Numbered from the stretch's first letter, positions 1 to 7,847 are shown. The stretch: 11,655 nt of DNA from Bdellovibrionales bacterium (GCA_022710165.1 JAKLHL010000030.1:1-11655); one strand, 5' to 3'. The notes: generated from the letters alone by a model not told the origin. Made by a program: numbers and translations.

Positions 1-235
1 GCCGCTGTACGCCCCGGCCGCACAGGCACAGGCACAGGCCGCACAGGCCGCCCGCGCCGACATCGCCTTCGAACAGTTCACCCTGCCCAACGGCCTGCGC
101 GTGATCGTGCACACCGACCGCAAGGCCCCCATCGTCGCGGTCAACCTGTGGTACCACGTCGGCAGCAAGAACGAGGCGCCGGGCCGCACCGGCTTCGCCC
201 ACCTGTTCGAGCACCTGATGTTCAAGGGCAGCAAG
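1..235. other. High-GC segment of foreign or misassembled origin
   Basis: By hand count 163 of 235 bases are G or C (about 69%), against 42-45% in the next 120 bases. Codons here are CGC, CTG, GTC and GCC. Immediately afterwards AGA, AGG, ATA and CTT take over and stay for the rest of the window. The encoded peptide (NLWYHVGSKNE, then GRTGFAHLFEH) is typical of Xanthomonadaceae-type M16 proteases. The switch lies between about 217 and 236, just after the zinc motif where all M16 proteins are similar, and keeps the frame. A short GCACAG tandem at 20-37 encodes the Gln-Ala run. A chimeric assembly joined at a conserved motif is the simplest explanation; recent recombination is possible. Confidence 0.75.
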
Positions 236-2779
236 AGATTTGATGACGGAAATACGCTATCTTCGCTGTTGTATGCTAACCAGGGGCTTTATTCAGCAGT
301 TACAGGACCTGAACATAGCTCTTTTTCATTCGAGATAGGGAATGCGGCTTTTAAACAGTGCCTTGAGGTTTTTGCCAGTTACTTCAGTGAGCCTTTGTTT
401 AGAAGTGCTGATATCAAGGGCGAAATATCACTTATAGACAGTGAGTTCTCCATAAATAAAAAAGATCCAGACACGCTGTGTAGGCATATAATTAATAACG
501 TCGGTGTTATTAAGGGCCATCCTATATCAAAGTTCTTCCATGGGAATGAGAGGACCTTGAAGGGTGTCTCATCAAAAGACCTTAGGGAACATTTCAGGCT
601 CTACTCTCCCTCATGCACAAAGATCGCTATTTGCGGCAGGGCGTCTTTGGCTGAGCTTGAAGAGCTTGTTCTTATTAATTTCTCTGGATTGATCGACGAT
701 AAAAAAGGTCATTCTGTCTTTGACGGTCCTGTCTTTGAAAGATCTTTTTTACCTGATCTTATCTACGTTGAGCCCAAAGGAGGAAAACCCTTCCTGCGGT
801 TATGCTATGAAACAAAAAGTATGTATGGCTTTTATAGGACAAAGCCGAACTGGATACTTAACAGCCTCATAAATTCAGAGAGGAATGGGTCCTTGATATC
901 CCTTCTTAGGGAAAAGGCCCTGGCCCATGAACTATGGGCAAGCTTTCAGAACATGTCCTTTGCCTCTTTCCTTAATATAGACGTTATGCTTAGCCCAAAA
1001 GGTCTCCTAAAACCTCTTGAGGTATCAAAGTATGTCTTTTCTTATTTGGAACTTCTTAGAAAAGAAGGCTACAGGGACTATATCTATAATGAGCAAAAGG
1101 CAACGGCCGAGGCAGGACTTAGGTTCAAGGAGCACAAAGAAGGGTACCTTTATACCAAGGGCCTTGCAAGGAGCATGCATTATTACGAACCGCTTGCTTG
1201 TGAGGAACAAAGTGAGCTTATATATGAATACGGCAAGGATGATCTTGAACAGACCTTGGAAGATATAAGGCCAGAGTCAGTCAGATCGGTTATCTACGGT
1301 GCTGAACATAAGATGGACAAGAAAGATAGGTATTACGGTGCCAAGTACTGCCGGCTTGAAGGCAAAAAGAAAATATCACTTTCTGCATATTCAAGCGGAC
1401 TTTATTATCCAGAACCGAATCTTTTCATAAGCTCCGATTTCACTCATGTTGATGACGATGGTATTCATTTCCCGAGAAAGATAATGGACGATGACAGAGG
1501 GGTGGTGTGGTTCCTGCAGGATTGGGAGCTCGGCCTTCCTTATGTTTATATAAATCTTCTTTTATTGAACAAGTCTGTTAATGCAGGCCCAAAACAAAAA
1601 CTAGCCTCTATACTTTACTGCAAACTTATCAATGAAAAGCTCAGGGACCTGTCAGACATGGCAGGAGAAGCCGGGCTTTCTTTTGGTATAGACAGGAGTG
1701 ACAGGGGGCTATCCCTTTACTTTGCAGGTTATTCTGACAAAGTTCCCGCACTCTTTAAAGAGGTAATAAAGGCCTTGAGCTTGAAGATAGACGACAAAAA
1801 TATGCTGGAAAAGGTCAAGAGACCATTAAAGACAGATTACAGGGAGTTGGAGAGTTCGAGTTCATATTCCATAGCACAGTATTACAAGTATGATCTTATG
1901 CACACCCAGAATATAAATTATCTAGAGTATAAGGACCAGATAGACAGGATAAGGATAAGCGACCTTGAGCGGATAAGAAAAGACGCTCTGAGCACGATAG
2001 CGGTGGAGTCTTATATCTACGGCAACATAAGTGCAAAGGCATCGCTGGAACTTGTTGACCTCTTGTTCAAAAGTTTCGCTTCAAAGCCTTTGATACTAGC
2101 GGAGAGGCCAAAGGACCTGATAGCCAAATTGCCTCGGCCAGCCTCTTATTCTTATCTTAATAAATGCAAGGCTGATGATTTTTGCTGGGCAAGTTATTTT
2201 GATTTTGGCCAACGTCACATACGTTTAAGCGCTGTGGTTCAGCTAGGTTTTGGTTTTCTTAAAGGTTTCTTCTTTGATCAGATGCGTAATAAAAGGAAGC
2301 TTGCTTACGTCGTAGAGTCAAGACTGGACTTTTTTGAGCACGTGCTAGGAATATCTTTTATAGTATGTTCAGACAAGTATGACCCATTCAAGTTGTCCGC
2401 TGAAGCTTATGATATTTTCAAGGACTTTATACCATACCTTCAAGGCCTCTCAGATGAAGAGCTTGCTTCTTCAAGGACCTCACTCATAGCCGGCATATCA
2501 AAGTACAACAGGACCATAGAGGAGTGGATGTCTGAGCTGGTGCTTACTGCCGCTGTTAAAGGTGACCCTGATTATGGCAAGAAGCTCTGCGTAGAGATAA
2601 GCACGGTCACCAAAGACGAGCTGTGCAGTATTTTCAGCTCCTGTCTTTTGGGTGAGAACAAAGCTTCCCTTAATGTATATGCAGGCCATAACGTCAGTAA
2701 GAGCAGGATGAAAGATAAAAAAGAACACATCATAGACGATATTCTAAGATATAAGAAAGGGATCGCTTCTTATCAGTAG
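2..2779 (+). CDS. M16 family zinc metallopeptidase, insulysin/pitrilysin-like (5' partial, chimeric N-terminus)
   Basis: A zinc-dependent endopeptidase, probably periplasmic or secreted. The reading frame is open to the left edge, so the true start lies outside; a GTG at 101 is an internal in-frame codon, not a convincing start. The first codons are Ala/Gln-rich and end in ARA, like the end of a signal peptide. Numbered from the 101 codon, the inverted zinc motif HLFEH is H34-E37-H38. The third ligand is E115 in IDSE, 77 residues after H38 as in insulin-degrading enzyme, with E108 seven residues before it. The motif HPISKF...N..TL and the C-terminal R729/Y736 pair (MRNKRKLAY) match the insulysin substrate-binding Arg/Tyr. 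At least 925 residues are visible, near the ~1000 of the M16A class. The first ~45 codons from 101 instead resemble shorter bacterial M16 proteases and differ sharply in base composition. The 3' end overlaps the convergent gene by 7 bases. The family call is firm; the integrity of the gene is doubtful. Confidence 0.85.
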   Translation, partial: PLYAPAAQAQAQAAQAARADIAFEQFTLPNGLRVIVHTDRKAPIVAVNLWYHVGSKNEAPGRTGFAHLFEHLMFKGSKRFDDGNTLSSLLYANQGLYSAVTGPEHSSFSFEIGNAAFKQCLEVFASYFSEPLFRSADIKGEISLIDSEFSINKKDPDTLCRHIINNVGVIKGHPISKFFHGNERTLKGVSSKDLREHFRLYSPSCTKIAICGRASLAELEELVLINFSGLIDDKKGHSVFDGPVFERSFLPDLIYVEPKGGKPFLRLCYETKSMYGFYRTKPNWILNSLINSERNGSLISLLREKALAHELWASFQNMSFASFLNIDVMLSPKGLLKPLEVSKYVFSYLELLRKEGYRDYIYNEQKATAEAGLRFKEHKEGYLYTKGLARSMHYYEPLACEEQSELIYEYGKDDLEQTLEDIRPESVRSVIYGAEHKMDKKDRYYGAKYCRLEGKKKISLSAYSSGLYYPEPNLFISSDFTHVDDDGIHFPRKIMDDDRGVVWFLQDWELGLPYVYINLLLLNKSVNAGPKQKLASILYCKLINEKLRDLSDMAGEAGLSFGIDRSDRGLSLYFAGYSDKVPALFKEVIKALSLKIDDKNMLEKVKRPLKTDYRELESSSSYSIAQYYKYDLMHTQNINYLEYKDQIDRIRISDLERIRKDALSTIAVESYIYGNISAKASLELVDLLFKSFASKPLILAERPKDLIAKLPRPASYSYLNKCKADDFCWASYFDFGQRHIRLSAVVQLGFGFLKGFFFDQMRNKRKLAYVVESRLDFFEHVLGISFIVCSDKYDPFKLSAEAYDIFKDFIPYLQGLSDEELASSRTSLIAGISKYNRTIEEWMSELVLTAAVKGDPDYGKKLCVEISTVTKDELCSIFSSCLLGENKASLNVYAGHNVSKSRMKDKKEHIIDDILRYKKGIASYQ

Positions 2780-3483
2780 ATGTTTATCTCTAGTTTCTTT
2801 GCCAGTTCCCTTGCCCCATCCATATCGACCCTCTTGTAAGCGTTAAGGAGTGATATCTGTACATCCTTTGGTGCAGAGCCAATAGATCCGTTCAAGAGCT
2901 CTGTGCAGACTTTTTTGTCTTCAGCGACCTTGCAGTAAGTCTCAAAGACTATAACTGGGGTTTTTCTTACCTGGAAGTCCGTTGAGTTCACTGACTTACT
3001 TATAGTGTTCTTGAAAGCGCGGTCCAAGAAGTTCATTTTTTCAGTCTTATCAACTTTTAATAGCGATGAGAATTGCAGAAGGAACTGTTTTTGTATTTCC
3101 ATGCTTGTCGGTAATATAAGAGCACCTCTCTTTATCTCCTCAAAAGCCTGATTAGGGGTATCGAATAATTTTTGAAGCTCAGCGTGCGCTTCTTTTCCGT
3201 TCGCTGACTCAGGTGCGTCAAGCTCACCGTAGAGCTCTATTACTTTGCTAATACTTTTGCCTGAAGGGGAATCAGAGAATACATCGCTGGGTTTTAATTC
3301 TGTCTTGCCCGCCTCTGTATCAGCTGTAGTAGTTTCTTCTGCAGGTGCTTGGGGCTCTGTTTGTCCTTCAACGGCCTCTTTTACGGGTTCATCAGTGACT
3401 GGATCAACGGTGTTCCTTTGGTAAAGATAATATATAGTGAACGCAGCAGCCAAACCTATGAGTATGTATATATAACGTTTCAT
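2773..3483 (-). CDS. Membrane-anchored helical protein of unknown function
   Basis: Not recognised as a known family. From the chosen start it has 236 residues. Residues 4-21 form one hydrophobic segment (YIYILIGLAAAFTIYYLY) after a basic MKR, so it is an inner-membrane anchor or uncleaved signal. A Pro/Glu/Thr-rich acidic linker (about 24-70) follows. The rest, about 75-236, is mostly amphipathic helix, which may be a HEAT/TPR-like helical bundle facing the periplasm, though I see no clear repeat unit. The ATG at 3483 was chosen because a GGGAGGG ribosome site (3487-3493) lies just before it; an in-frame ATG at 3495 has no such site. The gene follows the lipoprotein gene by 56 bases on the same strand and has no obvious promoter of its own, so co-transcription is likely. 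Its last 7 bases overlap the end of the protease gene. Confidence 0.7.
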   Translation of the reverse strand: MKRYIYILIGLAAAFTIYYLYQRNTVDPVTDEPVKEAVEGQTEPQAPAEETTTADTEAGKTELKPSDVFSDSPSGKSISKVIELYGELDAPESANGKEAHAELQKLFDTPNQAFEEIKRGALILPTSMEIQKQFLLQFSSLLKVDKTEKMNFLDRAFKNTISKSVNSTDFQVRKTPVIVFETYCKVAEDKKVCTELLNGSIGSAPKDVQISLLNAYKRVDMDGARELAKKLEINIY

Positions 3484-3539
3484 GGTCCCTCCCATGGCAT
3501 CATTTTACATTTGTAGTGCTTTTCTTGAAAGGTGTAATT

Positions 3540-4586
3540 TTACTGGTTCGCCGATACAGGGGTTATCCCCGAAATGGATGCGATGAACTTGAAGGTATAT
3601 CCGCTGGCTTTTTCTTCTCCAGGGCTGGCTACAAGGAAAGTGCCTGCGCCCTTGAACCCGGAAGGCAGGTCCTTTATCCTTAAATATAGCGAGCAGATAC
3701 TGTCTGATGCTCTTACTATGCAGACGGGTTCGTCCTCTTTTATGTTGGTCATTGTGTAATATTTTATACCGTAAATAGGGTCATTGAACTTAAAGCTGAT
3801 ACCAGTATTGCTGGTTTGATAACCGCTTAGTGCTATATAGTGGCCATTGATCTGGTCCTTGAGTGTTACGTCGAGGAGCTCGGTGCCGTTATATGTTGAG
3901 CTTGCTGAAGTGTTGATAGGATATTCAAGGTACAATATTGAATAGGTCCATGGATGGCTGTTGGTAAGCGCCTGTTCTCCGATGGCAAAAGTGCATTCAT
4001 TTATCTCTGAAGGATAGATGCTGCTATCGTATTGTTTTGCGCTTCCGCCCTGTTCGCTGGACATTTCGTTGACCCTCTGGTCAAAGAAGCTGGCCATTTC
4101 CACGGCGTTGACCCTCTTAGGACTTTGTGCCCAAGAAGTACCGATCATCTCTGTGCCTATTGCCAAGACCTGTTTGCAGTCTTTGTCGTTATTGCAATAT
4201 CCGGTAGAGGAACCGGTAGGGTCAGAGCTTGCACTGATAGAGCTGTAAGAGTCAAGCCAGCCTGAAGCCTGGTCATCGATCCTATCCAGCACGGCGTTAA
4301 CTATCATCTGGCCTGTAACTGGCCCGCAGGATATTTCTTTTCCAGGTATCTGAAGACTGAGCTGATAGGTCAAAGACATAGGTATTTCACATGAGCCCTG
4401 TATAGAACATACATCAGAGCTTCCTTCTTCGCTGTATGATGAGGTTGAGTATCCCGGACAGATATTGCTCAGGCAAGAACTTGAGTTGCATGAATTGTCG
4501 TTCTTTGAACTTGTTTTGTCGCCAAAACAGGCAAAGATCATTAGAGCTGATAAAGCTATTATCAAATTCTTCATGCTTAAAGACAT
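3540..4586 (-). CDS. Secreted lipoprotein with peptidase C39-like domain
   Basis: The 348-residue product begins with a basic/hydrophobic signal ending in IFAC, a plausible lipobox with lipidated Cys20. A Ser/Cys-rich linker (about 21-70) follows. The rest resembles the C39-like papain fold: CGPVTGQM places a candidate nucleophile at Cys87, GHYIALSGY a candidate His at 249, and NDPIYG a candidate Asp at 269. This is the usual Cys...GH(Y/W)...DP..G order of C39_2-type domains; Gln79 could serve the oxyanion hole. About ten further cysteines in the mature part suggest disulfides and an exported protein. It may cleave peptides at the cell surface or be an inactive relative; no substrate can be named. 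The insertion between Cys87 and His249 is long. The start at 4586 has an AGGAGAGAGG site at 4592-4601; an ATG at 4574 is possible. It likely forms an operon with the membrane-anchored gene downstream. Confidence 0.75.
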   Translation of the reverse strand: MSLSMKNLIIALSALMIFACFGDKTSSKNDNSCNSSSCLSNICPGYSTSSYSEEGSSDVCSIQGSCEIPMSLTYQLSLQIPGKEISCGPVTGQMIVNAVLDRIDDQASGWLDSYSSISASSDPTGSSTGYCNNDKDCKQVLAIGTEMIGTSWAQSPKRVNAVEMASFFDQRVNEMSSEQGGSAKQYDSSIYPSEINECTFAIGEQALTNSHPWTYSILYLEYPINTSASSTYNGTELLDVTLKDQINGHYIALSGYQTSNTGISFKFNDPIYGIKYYTMTNIKEDEPVCIVRASDSICSLYLRIKDLPSGFKGAGTFLVASPGEEKASGYTFKFIASISGITPVSANQ

Positions 4587-4608
4587 ACTTTCCTCTCTCC
4601 TTTGTTAC

Positions 4609-4637
4609 ATTATATAACATTTAAACAAATAAATCAA
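4609..4637 (-). promoter_or_regulatory. Sigma70-type promoter of the lipoprotein gene
   Basis: Read on the minus strand, a perfect TATAAT (4609-4614) lies 17 bases downstream of TTGATT (4632-4637), which matches four of six bases of the -35 consensus. It sits about 22 bases before the lipoprotein start, leaving a short leader that holds the ribosome site. The surrounding sequence is very A+T-rich. Confidence 0.65.
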
Positions 4638-4703
4638 CAATTATTTTTGAGTGTTTTTTTTTCAATTAGACAAAACCCTTAAATTCATTGTATAAAGGCG
4701 TCC

Positions 4704-4964
4704 ATGATAAAGATAAAACATGTGATACATTCCACTTTTGAGGTCTTAAGAAGGTCCTCTTCAGTTGCAAAGCTAATGATGAAAAGGTCCATAATGGAAA
4801 GGGAGAGAAAGCAAAAGTTCCAGAGATTGGGAGAGCTTACCTATTCCTTGTACAAGACAGGACTTATAAATAATCCTACGCTTACAGAGCTTGTCCAGGA
4901 TATAGACGAGATAAATAAGGATATAAGGACTTCTGCCGGCGAAATGGACCGTTTTGTTCGTTAA
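4704..4964 (+). CDS. Small helical protein of unknown function
   Basis: An 86-residue protein, not recognised. The first 40 or so residues are strongly basic (KRSIMERERKQK) and likely helical. The second half (LGELTYSLYKTGL, then LVQDIDEINKDI) has heptad-like hydrophobic spacing and an acidic tail, so a helical hairpin or short coiled coil is likely. No membrane segment or signal peptide is seen. The ATG at 4704 has only a weak AAAGG ribosome site (4694-4698); later ATGs have none better. A TTAGAC/TATAAA pair (4666-4671, 4691-4696) could be a promoter, but the spacing is 19 and the transcript would be almost leaderless. It is divergent from the lipoprotein gene and ends 3 bases from the convergent regulator gene. 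Codon use matches its neighbours, and the tight fit between genes supports it being real. Confidence 0.6.
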   Translation: MIKIKHVIHSTFEVLRRSSSVAKLMMKRSIMERERKQKFQRLGELTYSLYKTGLINNPTLTELVQDIDEINKDIRTSAGEMDRFVR

Positions 4965-4967
4965 AGC

Positions 4968-5966
4968 TTAGATCCAGCCTTCTTTTTCATACTTGTTGAG
5001 CTTGTTGTACAGCGTCTTTAAAGTCACGCCAAGGGCTGTTGATGTCTTGCTCTTGTTGCCGTTAAAGTACTGTAGTGAGCTCAATATGTGTTCCCTTTCC
5101 ATGTCATCAAGTTTTTGCGGGAACGAGCTGGAACCGAGTCCAGTGTTCTTTGCCATTAGCCTGATCTCTGATGGGATATCGTTGGCGGTCACAGAAGGTT
5201 TTTTGCCGCTGTCGTAAGGAAGGTTTATCTTTATCCTCTCCAGACAGTTAAAAAGTTCCCTTACGTTGCCGGGCCATGGATAGTTAAGGAATACTTCCAT
5301 TGCTTCAGGCTGTACTTCCTTCACTGAAGATCCTAAATGTTCTTTTACCAGAAGAGGGATGTCCTCCCTTCTTTTCCTAAGAGGAGGCATTCTAAGGACT
5401 ATGGTGTTGAGCCTGTAGAAAAGGTCCTCTCTTAAGGAGTTGTTGCGTATCTCGTTCTCAAGTTTCTTATTGGTAGACGATATTATCCTTACATTTGATC
5501 TCATCGCATTAGAGCTTCCAACCTTGCTGAACTCGCCGCTTTGTGCGAACCTCAGGAGCTTTGCCTGCATCGTGGGGCTTAGCGCCGTTATTTCATCCAA
5601 ATATATGGTGCCGCCATCGGCTTTCTCTACGTATCCAGTCTTGTCACCTATAGCTCCGGTAAAACTTCCTTTTGTGTGCCCAAATACGTCGCTGTCAAAG
5701 AGCTCTTCGGTGAGGGACGCACAGTTTATGACGACGAAAGGCTTAGAGGAACGGTTGCTCCTTTTGTGTATCTCTTTTGCAACCAGCTCTTTTCCTGTGC
5801 CGGTCTCTCCTGTGATGATGACGTTTATGTTGCTCTTGGCGATCCTGTTTATTATGTCCAGGATGCTCCTCATTTCCTCGCTTTCGTGTACAAGGTGGGC
5901 GTTATCGATATTGCCATACGTTGTTGTGGCAGTTGGGATGCTTACCTTAATGTTTTCAAGCTCCAT
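4968..5966 (-). CDS. PspF-like sigma54-dependent activator without sensor domain
   Basis: A bacterial enhancer-binding protein that should remodel the sigma54 RNA polymerase closed complex by ATP hydrolysis. It has 332 residues. After only ~25 N-terminal residues comes the AAA+ domain: Walker A GETGTGKE (53-60), the sigma54-contact loop GSFTGA (100-105, Ser for the usual Ala), Walker B GGTIYLDEI (118-126, D124/E125), arginine fingers R179 and R185 in REDLFYRL, and sensor II R236 in WPGNVREL. A Fis-type HTH (NGNKSKTSTALGV, about 302-325) ends the protein. No receiver, GAF or PAS domain is present, so control probably comes from a partner protein, as in PspF, or from expression level. A GGAGGAG ribosome site (5972-5978) fixes the start. 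It lies 100 bases downstream of the transporter gene on the same strand, so the two may be co-transcribed. All catalytic residues appear intact. Confidence 0.93.
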   Translation of the reverse strand: MELENIKVSIPTATTTYGNIDNAHLVHESEEMRSILDIINRIAKSNINVIITGETGTGKELVAKEIHKRSNRSSKPFVVINCASLTEELFDSDVFGHTKGSFTGAIGDKTGYVEKADGGTIYLDEITALSPTMQAKLLRFAQSGEFSKVGSSNAMRSNVRIISSTNKKLENEIRNNSLREDLFYRLNTIVLRMPPLRKRREDIPLLVKEHLGSSVKEVQPEAMEVFLNYPWPGNVRELFNCLERIKINLPYDSGKKPSVTANDIPSEIRLMAKNTGLGSSSFPQKLDDMEREHILSSLQYFNGNKSKTSTALGVTLKTLYNKLNKYEKEGWI

Positions 5967-6066
5967 ACAATCTCCTCCCCCCTCTTTAATACTTTATATG
6001 TGCTTTAAATCCAAATAAGACAATGTAATATTTATACAGGCCGCTGTCTTAAAAGCAAGCCTTAAT

Positions 6067-7752
6067 TTATGCTCTTTTGTATTTTTTGAATAGGAAAATA
6101 GAGAGAGGTGTCAAAATTACGATGCCTAAGTAGCTGAATATCCAAGGAAGATCCAAACCGTAGGCCAAGAACCCCAGTAAAGCTGCGGCCAGAGCGGCTA
6201 AAGCTGAATATGGAAGTTGTCTCAATACATATTTTGCAGGCTCGGTACCATACATGGCGCAAGATATTATAGTGGTAGGTGAATAAGGAGAGAGTAGTTC
6301 TCCAATTATCGCACCTTCCATTATGCATATTATTGCAGAAGAGACGTCAGGAGAGGAGAAGCTCATCAGCGGTATGAAAGAGGATATCAAGAGCGGCGCA
6401 CTTATGGAGAAACCTCCCATCAGTGATGAAGAGATCATAGAGGACAGGAACAACATTATATAGAACTGAGGGCTGTTAACATCGACGCTGAAAATGCTTA
6501 TCATGAAATGTATCGCTCCAAGATCGTAGAAGACCTTTCCTAATGCTACGGCGAGCGCAACGTATATTATGTACTTTATCAGATATACTCCGGTAGATGC
6601 TGAAAGCTTAAGTATCTCTATCGATGACAAGGCCTTGTTCTTTGTTGTGAAAAAGATAGCGAACAACAGCGAGGTTAATCCAGACAGCATTATTATGCTG
6701 CTGCTGTTAAAGCCGACCAGGATCAAAGAGAGAGGTATCACTGCTGCGATGGCCGAATAATATGGTATGGACCTTAATTCCTTCAAGCCTGATTTTGGTT
6801 CAGCCTCTTCGATCTTGATAGTTGAACGGCTTCCCCACATAATGTAGCAGGCGCATACGGCTATCAGTGCGATAGAGGCAAAACGGGTATCAAGTCCAGC
6901 GGCCCTGTATACAGGGATCAGGAACGGCGACGCTATTATGAACGGTTGTATGGCCAGGCCCATGGCTTGGAAAAGGAAACCGGTATTTGGAAGCGGTTTG
7001 TCTTTTTTCATGGCGTTGAACCACCACGCCCCTAGGCTGATGAAAGTGTAGGGATGAAAAAGGCTCAACACCAAGGGTAGCGGCCTTAGCTTGGACCTGT
7101 CATCTGATATGGTCTTTAGCCCGCCGGTACGAGTTATGAGCCTTATTACGAGCATTATGCAGAAAAGGAATATGCATATCTTGAGCCCAAGGTGGCTGTT
7201 GCCGTTAAGGCCGTAAGGCAGGTAGTTGAAGACAAGATCGTGAAGCCCCATTATGAAAGAGTTGCCTGCGTGCATTGATGCACCTACCCAGATGCCTGCC
7301 AGCAGGCAGAGTATAGGCCTCATCGTTATCAAAGCCCCGAACAGAGCTATTATCCCGGGTATTATGCTCCTCGCCATTATTGGCTCGGATTGGATGACGT
7401 TCTGTTCTATTATCTGCCCTGTGCTTTTTTCTGTGATGATGAATTCCACTATCTCGTTACCGTCAAGTTCAGAGAATTTGGTGTTCAGAACGTAGGTGTT
7501 CATTACCATTGGTGCGTTAAGCTGGTTCAGGGCGTTCACATGCTGGAAAAAACGCTGTTCATAAAGGTTTGGACGGCCTTCATATTCAACGTAGTCGCCC
7601 TTTCGGACCACCTCGTTCAGTACAAGCTGTATCTCTGACCAGGTCTTGTCAGCAGAACGTAGTTTTAAATAATAGTTATCTTCCCCGTATACAGCGAGGA
7701 AGATCAAGAACAAAAGCAGTATAGACCCCAGAGCTATTCTTATTTTCTTCAT
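6067..7752 (-). CDS. NhaC-like (Na+/H+ antiporter family) membrane transporter with periplasmic N-terminal domain
   Basis: A polytopic inner-membrane protein of 561 residues in the NhaC/IT-superfamily style. Residues 5-22 are a signal or first membrane helix. About 24-125 form a soluble, presumably periplasmic domain (possibly beta-rich, with the end near IVEFIITEKSTGQ). Then come some ten hydrophobic segments, starting SIIPGIIALFGALIT (129-143). The family landmarks are recognisable: the GIWVGA region (153-158), a HPY...PLP...FLFQAMG block (233-265), and GELLSPYSPTTIIS (484-497), which matches the GDN.SPISDTT signature of the family. Acidic residues usually present in those blocks are replaced (DDY becomes HPY, D becomes E, D becomes P). 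Ion or substrate specificity is therefore uncertain; transport of something other than Na+/H+ is possible. The start has no clear ribosome site (upstream is TTTATATAA), so translation may be weak. It is divergent from the regulator operon at 7886. Confidence 0.8.
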   Translation of the reverse strand: MKKIRIALGSILLLFLIFLAVYGEDNYYLKLRSADKTWSEIQLVLNEVVRKGDYVEYEGRPNLYEQRFFQHVNALNQLNAPMVMNTYVLNTKFSELDGNEIVEFIITEKSTGQIIEQNVIQSEPIMARSIIPGIIALFGALITMRPILCLLAGIWVGASMHAGNSFIMGLHDLVFNYLPYGLNGNSHLGLKICIFLFCIMLVIRLITRTGGLKTISDDRSKLRPLPLVLSLFHPYTFISLGAWWFNAMKKDKPLPNTGFLFQAMGLAIQPFIIASPFLIPVYRAAGLDTRFASIALIAVCACYIMWGSRSTIKIEEAEPKSGLKELRSIPYYSAIAAVIPLSLILVGFNSSSIIMLSGLTSLLFAIFFTTKNKALSSIEILKLSASTGVYLIKYIIYVALAVALGKVFYDLGAIHFMISIFSVDVNSPQFYIMLFLSSMISSSLMGGFSISAPLLISSFIPLMSFSSPDVSSAIICIMEGAIIGELLSPYSPTTIISCAMYGTEPAKYVLRQLPYSALAALAAALLGFLAYGLDLPWIFSYLGIVILTPLSIFLFKKYKRA

Positions 7753-7818
7753 TTATATAAAGCCATGTTTACTTCAAAAATCATTTTAATATAAGTCTTT
7801 TCTGTTAGCACCAAAAAA

Positions 7819-7847
7819 TTGACAGGCACATCAACGGGGTATAAACT
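7819..7847 (+). promoter_or_regulatory. Candidate sigma70-type promoter of the regulator-ParA operon
   Basis: A perfect TTGACA (7819-7824) is followed at 17 bases by TAAACT (7842-7847); a better-looking TATAAA (7840-7845) is only 15 bases away. It is the only promoter-like pair in the 133-base divergent gap, about 40 bases before the response regulator start. The gap also carries a strong ribosome site, AGGGGGTGGAG, at 7873-7883. Confidence 0.5.

Noticed and set aside
20..46. GCACAG tandem units as a possible repeat element.
   Set aside because: Only three units and one displaced copy, inside a Gln-Ala coding run next to a signal peptide end; low-complexity coding sequence explains it.
200..245. 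A frameshift or gene fusion of two separate reading frames at the composition break.
   Set aside because: The frame runs straight through and both sides are M16 sequence in the correct register with the zinc ligand spacing preserved.
3496..3539. An imperfect inverted repeat (CTTTTC TT GAAAGG) as a terminator between the lipoprotein and the helical protein.
   Set aside because: The stem is short and weak with no proper T run, so it is not convincing as a terminator.
5440..6018. A 192-codon plus-strand frame over the sensorless regulator.
   Set aside because: It is antisense to the intact AAA+ domain and reads as a hydrophobic shadow without a ribosome site.
7819..7847. A sigma54 promoter, suggested by GGCAC at 7825-7829.
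   Set aside because: The downstream TTGC element is missing at the required spacing, whereas TTGACA and a -10-like box fit sigma70.
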